Shown here piece after piece: positions 9,280-20,100 of a DNA stretch of 64,000 nt. The notes under the pieces are model-generated. The model was not told the origin of the DNA, did no database searches, and worked only from the letters and a program-made list of their open reading frames with translations. Source of the stretch: Adiantum capillus-veneris (taxonomy: Eukaryota; Streptophyta; Polypodiopsida; Polypodiales; Pteridaceae); the NCBI GenBank assembly GCA_014529385.2, contig CM043970.1:60180023-60244022 (forward strand), in the 5' to 3' direction. The translations under genes and the position numbers were made by a program. Numbering within the stretch: the first letter of the stretch is position 1; every line of letters starts with the position of its first letter.

Positions 9280-10862
9280 ATGTTAGGATCCACTCCCTTC
9301 AAATCTCTGTACGACCAGGCAAATACATCTCGAAATTCCTTAAGTGTTTTGATCAGTAAGTCCTCCTCTTCTCGACCTAGATCTGTGGCAATGTAAGCAA
9401 GTCGAGGATTTTCTCCTGGCTCTGCTAAGTCTATTTTCTTGGCGTTCTCTGGCCCGTCGTAGGACTCGTTTGATTTAGGCTCCCTCATTGGTTGCTGAAC
9501 CACCAATCTTCTTTCCTGAATGGTGTACTTACAATAGTGAGGAGGTACATCTATCTTTTTACTCCTATCACTAGCGTTCGTTCCATCGCTACTTTCCATT
9601 TCAGTTGTCCATACATTTTTAATTTTTTGTTTCCACTCATTGTATCTCTTTTTCCGTTCAATTTTCGTCATAAATGGACTACCATAGACATTCAGTTTTT
9701 CTGTTGGAACTCTTTTTTTTGGTTTGCTGGTTTTCTTAGGTTTCAACAGTCTGGACTTAAATCCTGAGTCTTCAACAACCTTAAGAAATATTCCTGACAC
9801 TTTATCCTTAGCACAATCAACAGCATGAATGTTCATAAGGAAATGTGTCTTACCCTCAAACTCCAGCATGGGTCTCAACCTGGTTGGTGTACTGATGTGG
9901 TGTCGTTTACTCTTGTATCTTTTTTGACGTCTCTCATTTTGGTTTGGGAAATTGTAGAAGACATCATTGTCTTGATCTTGATTGTCATCTCCCTCTGTAT
10001 TTTCCGACTTCTCGTCATCCGCGTTATCCTTGTTTTCACTTTGATAAGAAGAATCATAAAATTCTTCTCCTTCCTGCTTGATTTCTTTAGCGGGGATGTC
10101 CACATAGCCCACTATCTTAATCTCAAGTTTCGTTTCTGTTTTATGGATCCTCGTATTCTCAGTATCTACCTCGTCCTCGTCCTCCTCCACAATTTTGCTC
10201 AACATGTAGTATGGTATGATATTGTAGCCATTCTCATCACAAAATTTGGTGGGAGTGACTTCATTGACGCATACATCCAATGTAGCTAAAATTTGAGACC
10301 ATTCTAGGGGTTCGAGCTTCTCTTCAGGAAAAGGTTCTCGTATAAAGGCATCGTCTTCTAAGACCCTCTCTAGTGTCCTTTCATCGTGGTCATATTCACT
10401 ACATTGAGATGCCCCACACATCCATATCTCTTTTTTCTTACAAAGCCACGCTGGGACTTCTGATCCACTAATGGTGGTTGAGTCAAATTCTTCCACAAGG
10501 GTTCTCGTGACATCATGGTAGCTATGATTTTTCATGTTTACGCGTGTAGTAGTTTCAGCATGTCTTAAAAACAAATAATCATACCCCCAGTCCTGCACCA
10601 TTTTGAGTTGCCTCATGAACGGCCTACCAAGGATAATTTCATAGTTGTTCTTCTTGCCGAAATCTACTATGGAAAAGGTATGTTCGTACTCTATGCCACA
10701 AGAAGATACCACGATTGCCTCAAGCAATCCTATAGGCCTTTCTATGTGCCCATCCGCCAGTTGTAATTTCATTCTAGTTGTTTGTATTGCTGGTTTTCCC
10801 CATTTTTCCCCATTTTTCCCATAGCAATTTGGTCGCAATGGCAATGCCAGCTCCACTATCAA
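9276..10862 (-). CDS. Protease (rest) and protease-RT linker of element A
   Basis: A 528-codon frame overlapping the previous one. It holds the second half of the retropepsin: LADGH, GIEYEHTFSIVDFG and the flap/ILGRPFMRQLKMVQDWGYD block typical of gypsy proteases (ILG of the DTG...ILG pair). Then comes a long linker rich in Glu/Asp and Lys without a domain I recognise, including WMCGASQC, also present in element C. It ends with ETLKEFRDVFAW-type sequence (KTLKEFRDVFAWSYRDLKGVDPNI), the usual start of gypsy RT, where the frame stops at an A8 run (T8 on the plus strand, 9269-9276) and RT continues in the next frame. An indel in the homopolymer, biological or from sequencing, would explain the break. 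Confidence 0.85.
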   Translation of the reverse strand: MIVELALPLRPNCYGKNGEKWGKPAIQTTRMKLQLADGHIERPIGLLEAIVVSSCGIEYEHTFSIVDFGKKNNYEIILGRPFMRQLKMVQDWGYDYLFLRHAETTTRVNMKNHSYHDVTRTLVEEFDSTTISGSEVPAWLCKKKEIWMCGASQCSEYDHDERTLERVLEDDAFIREPFPEEKLEPLEWSQILATLDVCVNEVTPTKFCDENGYNIIPYYMLSKIVEEDEDEVDTENTRIHKTETKLEIKIVGYVDIPAKEIKQEGEEFYDSSYQSENKDNADDEKSENTEGDDNQDQDNDVFYNFPNQNERRQKRYKSKRHHISTPTRLRPMLEFEGKTHFLMNIHAVDCAKDKVSGIFLKVVEDSGFKSRLLKPKKTSKPKKRVPTEKLNVYGSPFMTKIERKKRYNEWKQKIKNVWTTEMESSDGTNASDRSKKIDVPPHYCKYTIQERRLVVQQPMREPKSNESYDGPENAKKIDLAEPGENPRLAYIATDLGREEEDLLIKTLKEFRDVFAWSYRDLKGVDPNI

Positions 10863-13137
10863 GTATTGCCTTAGTTTCTATGCCATTATACTCAACTGAT
10901 AGGGTCGTGTTGTCGTCTTCACCCTCACAATACTCTCCTACCTTGTTGAGTGGCACTGGTCTAGTGTTGACTTTCTTCGGTTCTGTGTCATTAAGCTCGG
11001 TTTCGAAGAACTTAAGAGGCGTCCTTATGCCAAATTTTTCAAGACATTTGCCCACTTCCGTCCATATGCTTGGCCTAATTTTTAACAATTCTGCCAATGT
11101 GATTGTACACTTGACCGGAGTGGTCAACAAGTCTGTCAAGATTTTAGTGTCCAATTGATTTGAACCGCCTATTCTCTGAGAAGGTACTCTTCGAATTTCT
11201 GATCTTGCCTCATAGTCCCCCATATATGATGGCAAAGTTCTGAGAGATTGTGGTCTGCTATCTTCGGATACAACTGAACCATTATCCCATTGAAATGATT
11301 TAACGTCCAAATCCCATGGAGTCTTATTCAAGTTCAGCTCCGAGAAAGGCGCTGACTCGACTGTTTTTGTCTCATATTTTTCTTGAGCTTTTCGCACCGT
11401 TTCCCATAGCTCTTCAGGCCAATTTTCTTTCACAATAGGCAAATATGGTGGAAAATCTTTCAGTGATTCATCAGTGCTATTAGGTACGTCTTTTGCATCC
11501 TCTACATCCGGCAAGGATTTAATGTTTTCTATCTTGTCGGGTATCCTTTGTTCGGTTTTGTGAGGTGTTTCATGGTTTGGTGGTTTGATTACTCTATCTC
11601 CCGCTTCCATAGGTGGAGGCTCTAGTAAAGCTTGTGCAATTTCAATCAGCTGTTTGCACATCTCTAGTCTCTGTTTTTCTATCTCTGGATATGGATATGT
11701 CATCCACCTTTGCTCTAGGGTCTGTCTGCTCTTCAATCTTGCTTCATATGCTTGCAATATTGCATCTAAGGGTTCATTGATCTTATCTACCAATACCGAC
11801 CCTCCTGAGCTTGCACTCTTTGGTCCTTCCGTTGATTTTAGAGAGTCGGACTCTCTTTGCTGTTTAAGTTGTTCTCGAGCTATCGTTAGCTCAGCTTGTA
11901 CATCTTTTTGTTTTCGCTCACGTCTAGCTTTCATTTTTGCTCTTCGTTCTTTCCAAGGATTATCACGACTGACACTAGACTTGTCAGTCTTGATTTCTTC
12001 TTGATTTTCATCGTTACTCTTGGGCTGATTGTCATTTTTCCTTGCTTGTGCTCTCGTCAAGACCTTAACAGGAATCGGAGTTTCATTTTCTGACCCTCCA
12101 CTGGACGGTAGCGCTCCCAGCATATTCAAGGTAGTTTTTGCTCCTTTGCTCGGGTTTTTAGGGCAATCAGGGATCAAGTGAGTAATTCCACACTCCGTGC
12201 AATATACGTTGACCCTAATGATTTCGTCATGAGGGCAATCCCTCAGCCAATGGTCTCCTCCACACTTGTAGCATGGTCCTTTAGGCTGTTGAGGTGCTCC
12301 TGGAACTCCTCTTTGTTGGTGTGCAATTCTTTGCCCGCTCATGCCTCTGTTGGCTATGAACAACAGTGTTCTTTCATCCAGGCTATATCGTCCTTCTCCC
12401 GCTGCCTGTGCAGCATTTGGTGGTCCTGTATTTCCTATCATGCTCCATGGTTCTGGTGTAGAGGGTTCGTCCTGTGGATAATAGGCAAAGTTTTCCGCAT
12501 ATCCATTGGGTTCGTCGTAGTATGCAAGCATAGGTACCAAAGCCTTCTCGTCTGACTCAGTTACTGTGGGTGTGTATCTTATGCCGACTGGTCGTAATCC
12601 TAGTAGGGGTGGTTGTTGTCCCAACACTGGTTGTGGTCTTTCTGCACCTACAGGTCCTGGTAGGTTGCCAGTCTGATATCTAGGCATCGGTTGGACTTGA
12701 GGAGATGTCGCCTGAGCTTGTGGAGCATATGGTCGTTCTCTCACATATCCCTTGTTATAATAACACTCCTCCGTTCCATGGTTTGTCCATTTTTGTTCAA
12801 TCGTACACCATTTTGGTTGTTTAGCTTGTGGTTTGGAATACAAGTTAATCTTTTTAAGCACTTCCTCTACAAGCTGCTCTTGGCTTACCGCTACTTCCCT
12901 CTTCAGTGTTGTCTTAGCAGACTTGCTCCCGCTTTGTTGTGAGGAAGAATCATCGTCAAGATCCTTGAACTCACCCTCTTTGTAGACCGCACAATTGTCC
13001 ACAAGGTATAGCGCTTCCTTGGTCAAATCATTCAACGTAGTGCTCCTTTTCATATGTAAGTCCTTTTGAAGATCTGCATTCCTTAGTCCTTGTATAAATA
13101 TAAGCATAAGTCTGGACTGAGTTGGCAGTTCTTCCAC
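10774..13137 (-). CDS. gag C-terminal part with nucleocapsid, running into protease (element A)
   Basis: A 787-codon open frame continuing gag; its first codon is GTG and is not a true start. It begins with the end of the capsid region (LPTQSRLMLIFIQGL). A basic linker with a WC..H..EEC motif near residues 110-125 follows. Two CCHC zinc knuckles follow at about residues 289-301 (CYKC..DHWLRDC) and 313-325 (CTEC..THLIPDC), as in RNA-binding nucleocapsid. Next is a long charged region with coiled-coil character (KARRERKQKDVQAELTIARE). It ends in the first part of a retropepsin with the catalytic motif AILDSGAG near residue 760. The frame is then lost at a tandem 11-bp duplication in a run of TGGGGAAAAA near 10795-10815, after which protease resumes in another frame. 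This is a lesion rather than a family feature, because element C reads through without it. Confidence 0.85.
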   Translation of the reverse strand: MEELPTQSRLMLIFIQGLRNADLQKDLHMKRSTTLNDLTKEALYLVDNCAVYKEGEFKDLDDDSSSQQSGSKSAKTTLKREVAVSQEQLVEEVLKKINLYSKPQAKQPKWCTIEQKWTNHGTEECYYNKGYVRERPYAPQAQATSPQVQPMPRYQTGNLPGPVGAERPQPVLGQQPPLLGLRPVGIRYTPTVTESDEKALVPMLAYYDEPNGYAENFAYYPQDEPSTPEPWSMIGNTGPPNAAQAAGEGRYSLDERTLLFIANRGMSGQRIAHQQRGVPGAPQQPKGPCYKCGGDHWLRDCPHDEIIRVNVYCTECGITHLIPDCPKNPSKGAKTTLNMLGALPSSGGSENETPIPVKVLTRAQARKNDNQPKSNDENQEEIKTDKSSVSRDNPWKERRAKMKARRERKQKDVQAELTIAREQLKQQRESDSLKSTEGPKSASSGGSVLVDKINEPLDAILQAYEARLKSRQTLEQRWMTYPYPEIEKQRLEMCKQLIEIAQALLEPPPMEAGDRVIKPPNHETPHKTEQRIPDKIENIKSLPDVEDAKDVPNSTDESLKDFPPYLPIVKENWPEELWETVRKAQEKYETKTVESAPFSELNLNKTPWDLDVKSFQWDNGSVVSEDSRPQSLRTLPSYMGDYEARSEIRRVPSQRIGGSNQLDTKILTDLLTTPVKCTITLAELLKIRPSIWTEVGKCLEKFGIRTPLKFFETELNDTEPKKVNTRPVPLNKVGEYCEGEDDNTTLSVEYNGIETKAILDSGAGIAIATKLLWEKWGKMGKTSNTNN

Positions 13138-13587
13138 AGGACAGAACTTAACATATCTTTTTAATCAGAGGGCGGCCTTTCACACGGACTCTCCATCTTT
13201 CTGTTTGAATTTATGGATTTGCGAGACGGTATTATGAGCTATCCCCCTTTGTGAGAATTCCTCGATAAACTCGTCAAACACTTCCTCCATAGACTCAAAG
13301 TCTCTTCACTCCACCGAGTCAAACCATGTAGCCGCATCATCCTCTAAGGTTAAACCGAATCCTACAAATTGGGTAGGAAATTCTAGCACCTCTTCAGCTC
13401 TAATTACATGCACAAAGGCTGCTACATGATCTCTTGGATCCTTGCTTCCCGTATATTTCTTGTTTACCCATTTTTGCACTTGAGAAGGTCTAATTCTACG
13501 ATGGTCTCCAAATCTCATCATGGGATCTCCCCGTCCTAGTCGATATACCTCCTCTGGTCTTCTGTAGTGGCCAGGTTCTTCTCCCAA
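13138..13587 (-). pseudogene. gag of element A, N-terminal capsid part, broken
   Basis: The open part (13587-13306) encodes a capsid-type Retrotrans_gag segment with RPSQVQKWVNKKY, DPRDHV and ATWFDSVE, matching the same motifs in element C. Beyond it the homologous frame continues (EFIEEFS..GIAHNTVSQIH..KQKDGESV) but is cut by at least three in-frame stops. Two of them fit C-to-T changes of CGA to TGA, and one replaces the W of the KWDF motif seen in C. Gag forms the particle that packages the RNA. The first ~150 residues of the C gag have no clear counterpart here, so the N terminus seems lost. Confidence 0.8.
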
Positions 13588-14361
13588 TGGTGCTCCTAAT
13601 CCATAATTTCTAATAGCTCTCAGGAGAGATGGTTCATCTCTCCGAACTCATTCTCGGGGTGTTCTTCCAAGCTCAGTTGACCCCTAAGTCTTTGGGTTGG
13701 ACTTATTTTGACCTCAAACTCAAGCACTTCAAAAATTTCACTTTTCTCTGACAATTCACAACTCCATTGCACTTGAAGTGATGCAAATTTGATGACACTG
13801 CATCTTAAACTTGTGCACATCAGTCATACCTCATGACACAGTCAGTTTACCCTTGGCTAATGGTTATATCTCATCTTGGCCTCTTTTAGGTTCACTTAGT
13901 GTTTCCTTATGACAATCACCTGTTTCTTTTTTTTTTCTTTTCTTTGTTGGTTTTGGTCACAGTTTTTATGTTTTCTCGAGTGTTGAATCATAAATTTCAA
14001 TGTCGACTCTTTTCACCCCTTTCAAGGGTATATGAGGTGGGTTTTGCTTTCAAGGCAAGCAAACAGCCTTATTGTTTCTTCTTTTTGTTTGTTTTTTGCG
14101 GTTTTACAACGTTTTTCTACTCTATTTCTTCACAAGTATAACAAGCACTCAAAACCAAAAACCATAACTCCTCATTATCCAATTTAACTAAATCTAACTA
14201 GTCGCAGACCCTCGGCAAGACACAGGCTTCCTAGCTATCCACTACACCTCAGGATACTCTATCCTGGATCTTGTTCTAAAAGTTTAAGCTCTCTCTAGTC
14301 AAAACTAAAGTAAGCTAACCATCACACGAGTGACGTAGATCTCCCTACTTAAGGTCTTGTG
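13588..14361 (-). other. Untranslated leader of element A
   Basis: No coding support. It contains a 45-bp block (14198-14242) nearly identical to the leader of element C and a tight hairpin at 13623-13643 (arms GGAGAGATG / CATCTCTCC, 3-nt loop) close to the start of gag. A small inverted repeat AGGATA-CTC-TATCCT lies near 14251. The leader is much shorter than that of element C and lacks the palindrome array that C carries here. Confidence 0.6.
14198..14242 (-). other. Conserved 45-bp leader block, A copy
   Basis: Aligned by eye with 58092-58136 of element C (opposite strand in the window, same sense in the element) the two differ at 2 of 45 bases, while the flanking leader sequence is much more diverged. 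It lies about 120-165 bp after the primer site in both elements, where packaging or dimerisation signals of retroelement RNA usually lie. Function is inferred from position only. Confidence 0.6.
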
Positions 14362-14379
14362 TCCCCGGCAGCGGCGCCA
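14362..14379 (-). other. Primer binding site of element A (tRNA-Asp type)
   Basis: The minus strand reads TGGCGCCGCTGCCGGGGA, one base from the LTR. It differs at one position from the complement of the 3' end of plant tRNA-Asp(GTC), TGGCGCCGTTGCCGGGGA. This fixes the strand and the inner edge of the 5' LTR. Confidence 0.9.
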
Positions 14380-14380
14380 A

Positions 14381-15282
14381 TGTTTTAGGGCTTAACTACT
14401 CCCCTGTTCATACTCACGAGCACGACACAGACAACATACTTATCATCCGATGACACGACTAACCTGTAGGTGCACGTAGGCAATCTCATTAGCTTGTCAG
14501 GCTGAGACCAATCTACACATACACACTTTTATGATGCATCAATCACTAACCCTGGTAGAATGCAACCCACCCTATCCCTTAACTCTCACAACACAGTTTA
14601 CACGTCCAATGAACTCAGAATCGCATCAAACTTACTAGGCACCATCCTCTCACTAGGACATACTTACCTATAAGTCTAATCTCACCAGATTTGAACCCTA
14701 GCTATCTCGAATGCTGTCGCGATAGACCAACAGGTCATAATCCAAAAGTGGGCAAAACTTAAGTTTATTAGTATCTATGTGTAGCTAATCTCTTTCTCAT
14801 TCCATGAAGCACTTGATTATTGAAAACAGACATCGTTTGTGCTACTTACAAGCAAAACAAGCTCGAGGAAGAATCGATCGCGATCAACTCGAAACGACGA
14901 ATGCGTGGCGTGGGCGTGTAGCTCTCGGAGAGACTATCATGGTGGTGTGGTCGCGTCGTGAATCCAGTGAGGGAGAAGCGCGTAGCGAAGAGGATAAGAC
15001 ACACTCTCTCTCTCTCTCTCTCTCTCTCAGACTCGTACGACACAGGATTAATTCAAATGTTATTCAAAAAATGGTTCTAAGGTGACTTTTATACTTTAGT
15101 CACCTTAGCTCAAAAAATGTACATGGGGTTCTCTTGCTCATGATTACAAAAGTGGGAATAAATATGAGTCCTGACTAACTGACTAATATTTACATAATCC
15201 AGACGAATGGATCAAACTGATAAGACGTCTTTGACATAAAAAATGGAATTTGATATGCTTTACAAATGGGCTCATTACAACA
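14381..15282 (-). repeat. 5' LTR of element A
   Basis: The LTR 3' end (minus-strand ...AAAACA) is fixed by the primer site one base away. The outer end is inferred from a TG start (minus-strand TGTTGTAATGAG) at 15282, directly next to integrase remnant of E, so that edge is less certain. A TATA box (TATAAAAG on the minus strand) lies at about 15088-15095 between GGTGAC/GTCACC arms (about 15080-15103). A CT microsatellite (GA in the sense strand) at 15004-15028 lies downstream of it. A degenerate copy of the element's palindrome is at 14717-14727. Confidence 0.75.
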
Positions 15283-16240
15283 GTTGGACTAATGGGGCTC
15301 GAACAGGTACTGAAGCTGTAGTGGCTATGGAATTCGTAATTCCTAGCTCAGGATGGCAGTAGAGTATGGATTGGAATTCAATCACAATCTTAAAAATAGA
15401 CTGGAGGAATTAGCACAGTTGGATGAGTTAAGGCAACATGCTATGCTGGAACAGGAAATTGTTCAGAAAAGAAGAAAATAGTGGCATGACTGAAAAATCA
15501 AAGTTAGGGACTTCGAGAAGGGCAACTTGGTTCTGCTCTATCAATCCAAACTTGGCCCTAAGAAACCAAATTTGTAGATAGCTTGGGCCGGTCCGTATGA
15601 GGTCGATTGGGTGTTTTTCAATGTCACAGTTAGGCTGAAAGATTTATCTAGATTATTGCTGCCAGGTGTTTATAATGCGACCAAGATCAAGCTATATTAT
15701 TCTAAATGAGAAAGAGATTTCCAGAGAAGAAGATACTGGTATTCTAGGAACTGATGGCCAGAAAAATTCAGAATCAGCCATTCTAAATCTTTTTAATTTA
15801 CAACCAATACCAGAGTCAATCAAGCTGTCAAAAAAGTCTCAGCACGACAAAGCAGTGCCAGTGGTAGAGACAGTAATGTATCCGAGCTAGTATCAGTTTT
15901 TATGGAAAAAAGGGCCAGTAGGACTGCATGTGATCATTATTAAAAGGAACATGTGGAGTATTAGCCAATGCATGTGTGCCACATCGCTGACGGTGCACAA
16001 AACTCTAGGAACGGTAAGTAGTGGAGCTTTTATGGCACGAATGCGTATAACAGTAAGGTGAGTGGGCATTCTTCCTCATAAATCTCTTGCATGATGCCTA
16101 CCTGCTGTTACACACTCACCATCGCTAAGCTCTGAGGCTTCTTGACTACAACCACAACCCTCCTTGTCCAAAGAATTGGTCGACCACTATCTATCCTTAC
16201 CAGACACACCTGGCTACGGCTTTGACTATCCAAGTAAGCC
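15283..16240 (+). pseudogene. Element E, fragment 1: integrase C-terminal remnant and flank
   Basis: Plus-strand Ty3/gypsy integrase tail in decayed form: GTEAVVAMEFVIPS, LDELRQHAMLEQEIVQKRRK, then KVRDFEKGNLVLLYQSKLGPKK..IAWAGPYEV..TVRLKDL and IKLYYS. These match the conserved end of gypsy integrases (GDLVLLY, WxGPYxV, KLYY) with several stops. After about 15900 I recognise nothing. E is the oldest layer, being split by A, B, D and G. This fragment would join to 29749 when B is removed. Confidence 0.75.
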
Positions 16241-17159
16241 TGTGGGACGCGTGTCTAACCTCACTATCCTATCTTATTGCAATATTAGCGAGAACCACGA
16301 TTAATTGTCAATACATGGGATGGAGCTGACTCGACTAGTGCATAGAGGCTACAAGAGGGTGTCAATCTCTCAGAAAACAACTAACAACTCGCATCTAGCT
16401 CAAGCTACACTCAAGTGACAGAAATCACCAAAAGCCAATCGCTCATCGACAAACAAATCACATCCGTTATAGCATCAAATGACATCAAAACATAACTAAA
16501 CTCCTAGGACAAGTTTATAAGACCTAAGTACACATGCTTATGGTCTCATACCCCACTTTAGGTCAAGTTCCAAAATTGCAATTATTAATAACAATGGATT
16601 TTTGACCTAGTCGTTTTCGACCTAGAATGCATCTAAATGCTTAGCAATGATTCCCCAATAGCCGCCTATGCTTAGTTTTTGATTTGAAAGTGTAAATTTC
16701 TAGTTATGATGAAATTAGACCGCAGTTCAGCGACGTCAAAAGCTATGAATTACTGTGATGTGTTTACGTCAATGCGTAGAGCTCTTACCTACGGTTGCAA
16801 TGCAACAAACACGATTGCAATGTGACAACTGGGGAGGGAGTAGGAAGCACAAGAAGGAGAGAAGTGAGCGTCGTTAGCTCACGCTGTGTTTTTATTATCC
16901 AAAAACTTAATAATAACTTACAAAAATTGACTGTTATACCTTAGCCAAGGTTTTTGGTGGTCAAAACTAATAATTTGGGAGTTCTACCAAAGATGGGTAA
17001 TGGAAGGTTGATACAATCTAGAAGATTGTAGCCCCGGCTCATCAATTACAAAGTTTATTCGAGAAAATAGGAGTTACAATATTCCCGATTATAAAAAATA
17101 ATAAGTGTTTTACAACGAGAACTCCAAAAAATGGTATCCGTGTTAGCTTGCTGCTAACA
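16241..17159 (-). repeat. 3' LTR of element B (919 bp)
   Basis: Same ends as the 5' LTR. The TATA box is mutated (TATAACAG). The palindrome copy (16571-16590) has lost both CpGs (AATCGCGATT in the 5' LTR, AATTGCAATT here), as expected from deamination of methylated cytosine. Confidence 0.95.
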
Positions 17160-17172
17160 TTCCCCCCTCCTT
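17160..17172 (-). other. Polypurine tract of element B
   Basis: Minus strand AAGGAGGGGGGAA directly before the 3' LTR; it primes plus-strand DNA synthesis. Confirms orientation and the LTR inner edge. Confidence 0.92.
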
Positions 17173-17197
17173 GCCTGTGTCGTTCCTTGACACAACT

Positions 17198-20100
17198 TTA
17201 TGGGCTGAAGTAGTCTTTGGGATGACGGTTGGCGAGGTAGTCTTTAAGCGCATTCAGTGCCTTTTGGTATTTGATATTCCTTTCTTTATTTGGCACTTGC
17301 AAAAAATGCATAGTAGCTACTCTGTTCTTCAGCTCCACTGTTGAGTAGCCTACAAACCTTGAGGTGAGGTTGCTGATCACTGGCACAAATATCTTTTTTC
17401 TCCAAGTGAAGAATCCTGTGTAGAACGTTTCCTCGAATGCCAGCATATTGTGAGAAGGTAGAAACATGCATTTGGAGTAGAAGCCATAGAGGACTTCTTC
17501 GGAAGGTTGGCCACTGAGATCATAGCACAAACCTTTGTTACCCTCAAGGAATGACATCCAAGGGGCACCTGCTTGCTCTGGCTCATTGAACACTTCGATA
17601 CATGTGAGTAGTATTCGGTAGATTTTGTATAGCATAGCACATGACAAATATGGTAGACCTTTAAAGAATGACATGGCGCCCTTTAGGGTTTTCACCATGT
17701 ATTCTTTAGTCGCTGCTCCCTTTTTTGGACTAGGAAATCTAGGGTAATTCAACCAAGTTGGCCGCTTCTTTAGTAGTGCCTCATGTGCTATCCAGGTCCT
17801 TACTCTTGGTCCATGAAAAAAAGTCGGATCCTTTTGCAGGGCTGCAGGTGCTCTCGTGAACAGAATCAAGTACCTGGGATTCTTGTTCAACCAGCTCAAC
17901 CTCCACTTTGGGTGGTCTTTATCTGCACCCTCGACTTGCATGTCTATATAAAGCCTTTCTTTTAGCAACTTAACTTTTATCAGAGGATAGGGCAGGGACT
18001 GTTGGTGCCATTGCACATTTATTTGATTGGGAGTGAGTTATGTGACACTGACAGAATGAAGTACTCTCAACTCCCAATCCATTGCTGCCTTCCACAACTC
18101 ATCTACCTCTTGTGTAAATTTTTCCTTTAGTGCATCTTCTTCAGCCTTTGAGAGCTGGATCATGGGCAGTATGTCTTCTTCTATAATGGGTACGTGAAAA
18201 TCTTCCTCGCCATTGAGCTCTATTGTGGATTGCGTCTCCATTTCAACAAATGATACTGAGGGGATTTCTAATTGAGGCTGCTCCAAAGTGCCTACCTCTT
18301 CTTGCGTTTTTGTCCTTCCCTCTCTCAGTAGCTGGTTGACTCGTTTGAGTTTAGCTATCTCCTTCATCAGTTCGTCTTGTCTTTGGACCCGCATCAAGGC
18401 CAAGTCTCTGTGCTGAGACTGCTCTAACTTCAGCTCCAGCTTGAGGTCTTTATTTTTCTTTTCTAGTGCCTTGTAGACCTCGTCTATACCTTTGATCGAG
18501 GTGACATTTGGATTTTCTCGTATTTGCCGCAAGAATATCGCTTGATCATTGATTCTTTGTTCTGAGTACTGTAGGGAAGCATTGGCTACATCTAATTGTA
18601 CCTGGATTTTTTGAGCTGAGAGGGTGGTAGTTAGAAGCTCATTTGTAACTTCCGTCAGCTGATCATCCTTGGCTTTGCATGCATCTGATAGTTTTGTGAG
18701 CAACTCACCCAGCTCCTCCATTTTTTTCTGTTGCTTATCTCTTGCGAGTTGATGTTGTTCAACTTCCGCTCTCAAATCTTGCACTTGCCTTTATAGATCA
18801 GTGATGACATTAAGTCGGTCGTCTAACTTCCCTTGGAGTGTGTCGATCACTATCTCTAATTCTTTGGCCCTGGTGCTACGGCCAAGTGCTACTGAGCGAA
18901 GTCTTTCAGTCATATCCTGCATTTGCTTAGCATATTTGTTAACCTGTAGGATGACTTCGTCATTAGATTTCCAGTCTTCATGTCGTGCCAATTGATTTGA
19001 TGTTTTTGCAGCCTATTGTGTGTCTTTTGGCTATGTCAGGACGACTGGTTGCTGTTGTTCTTGTAGCTGTGGCCGTTCTTTTTCCGTGGAGGTAGAGGGT
19101 GGTGCCTTGGCCTTCTCTTGCTGTGCTGAGGTAGAGGGTGGTTCCTCTACCTCTTGTTCTATTGACTGATCAAGCCTTGTGGTGTCCTCTTTTGTTGCAG
19201 GAATTGCTGCCTTTTCTGTCTCTAGCTCTTTCTCTATTGGCTGCTCTTGAGTAGGATCTAATTGCTTGTTGTGTAGATTCATCTGCCTTTTGCTGTTCAG
19301 GTTCTTGTGTCGGTTCAAATGCCTTCTGTTGTTTTGTTCAGAGACAGGAGAAGGGATGCGGGGAGACACATCACCTTGGACATGTTGCACTTCTCCTTGT
19401 GCAGTCAGTGTCTTCCTCTACTCTCTTTTGCAGTTTTCCCGCCTCTTGTGCTTCTTTCAGTTTTAGAGCTTTGGCTTCTTGATACATTTGTTCTAGCACA
19501 TCTACGGGTTCTTCAGCCCGCTTTTTGGTGTGCTGCTTGGTTCTTGGGCCTTTAATTTCAGTGGTCACCCACTTTTCTGGGTCTTTTCCTTGTGCTTGTC
19601 AGCTGCGTTGGTAGGAGTGTTTCTTTCTTTCAAACCGGGCTTGCTTTTGGATAGGCTTGTCTTGGTGTGCTTCCACAGCTTTTCTCTTTTCTTCAATGCG
19701 CGCTCTCCTTTCTTCATTATCCGAGATCTCAGTGTCGTGTCATTCTGGCGAGCTCTTAGCGGACTCTTCACTTGATTTATATGATCTTTTAGCATATCTT
19801 GTAGCTCAAGGAGATGGTTTTGATCTGGGGCAGGTGGTAGGTTGTCAGCCATGCCGATGGCATGGTATGCAATTCTTGTCAATACCTCTGGTGCACCTAG
19901 GTATGTAATATTTTCTTTTTTCTATGTTCCTTTCAGAGTGGTCAAAACGTATTGTGCATGGTCCACCGGTTGCCTGGTTGTTGACTTGAGGACTTGCATG
20001 AAGGTGGTGGCAACCGCATGATTTGGCGTCGTATACCTTGGTGGCCTCTTAGCTAGGAAGTGAAAATGCTGGTGGTATAACCTTGCTGGCTCTTCAACCT

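Larger units (their letters stand above)
1..15282 (-). mobile_element. Element A: Ty3/gypsy LTR retrotransposon, 3' end beyond the left edge
   Basis: Reading leftwards on the minus strand the order is 5' LTR, tRNA-Asp-type primer site, leader, gag, protease, RT, RNase H, integrase, a post-integrase ORF with a second protease-like domain, 2.8 kb of non-coding DNA with palindromes, and a long accessory ORF still open at base 1. The 3' LTR is not in the window. Protein order PR-RT-RH-IN makes it Ty3/gypsy (Metaviridae-like); no chromodomain is obvious. gag carries several stops, and the pol frame changes at an 11-bp duplication and at two homopolymer runs, so this copy is probably dead. It is closely related to element C. 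It is inserted in element E, whose integrase remnant starts at 15283; the expected target duplication partner (GTTGG) would lie left of the window. Confidence 0.92.

Noticed and set aside
9492-12942. Plus-strand open frames across the gag-pol region of A (for example 9825-10289, 11585-12004)
   Set aside because: They are antisense shadows of the minus-strand coding frames, hydrophobic and without family resemblance.
14361-14380. Primer sites taken as tRNA genes
   Set aside because: Only the 18-20 bases complementary to a tRNA 3' end are present next to LTRs; no cloverleaf.
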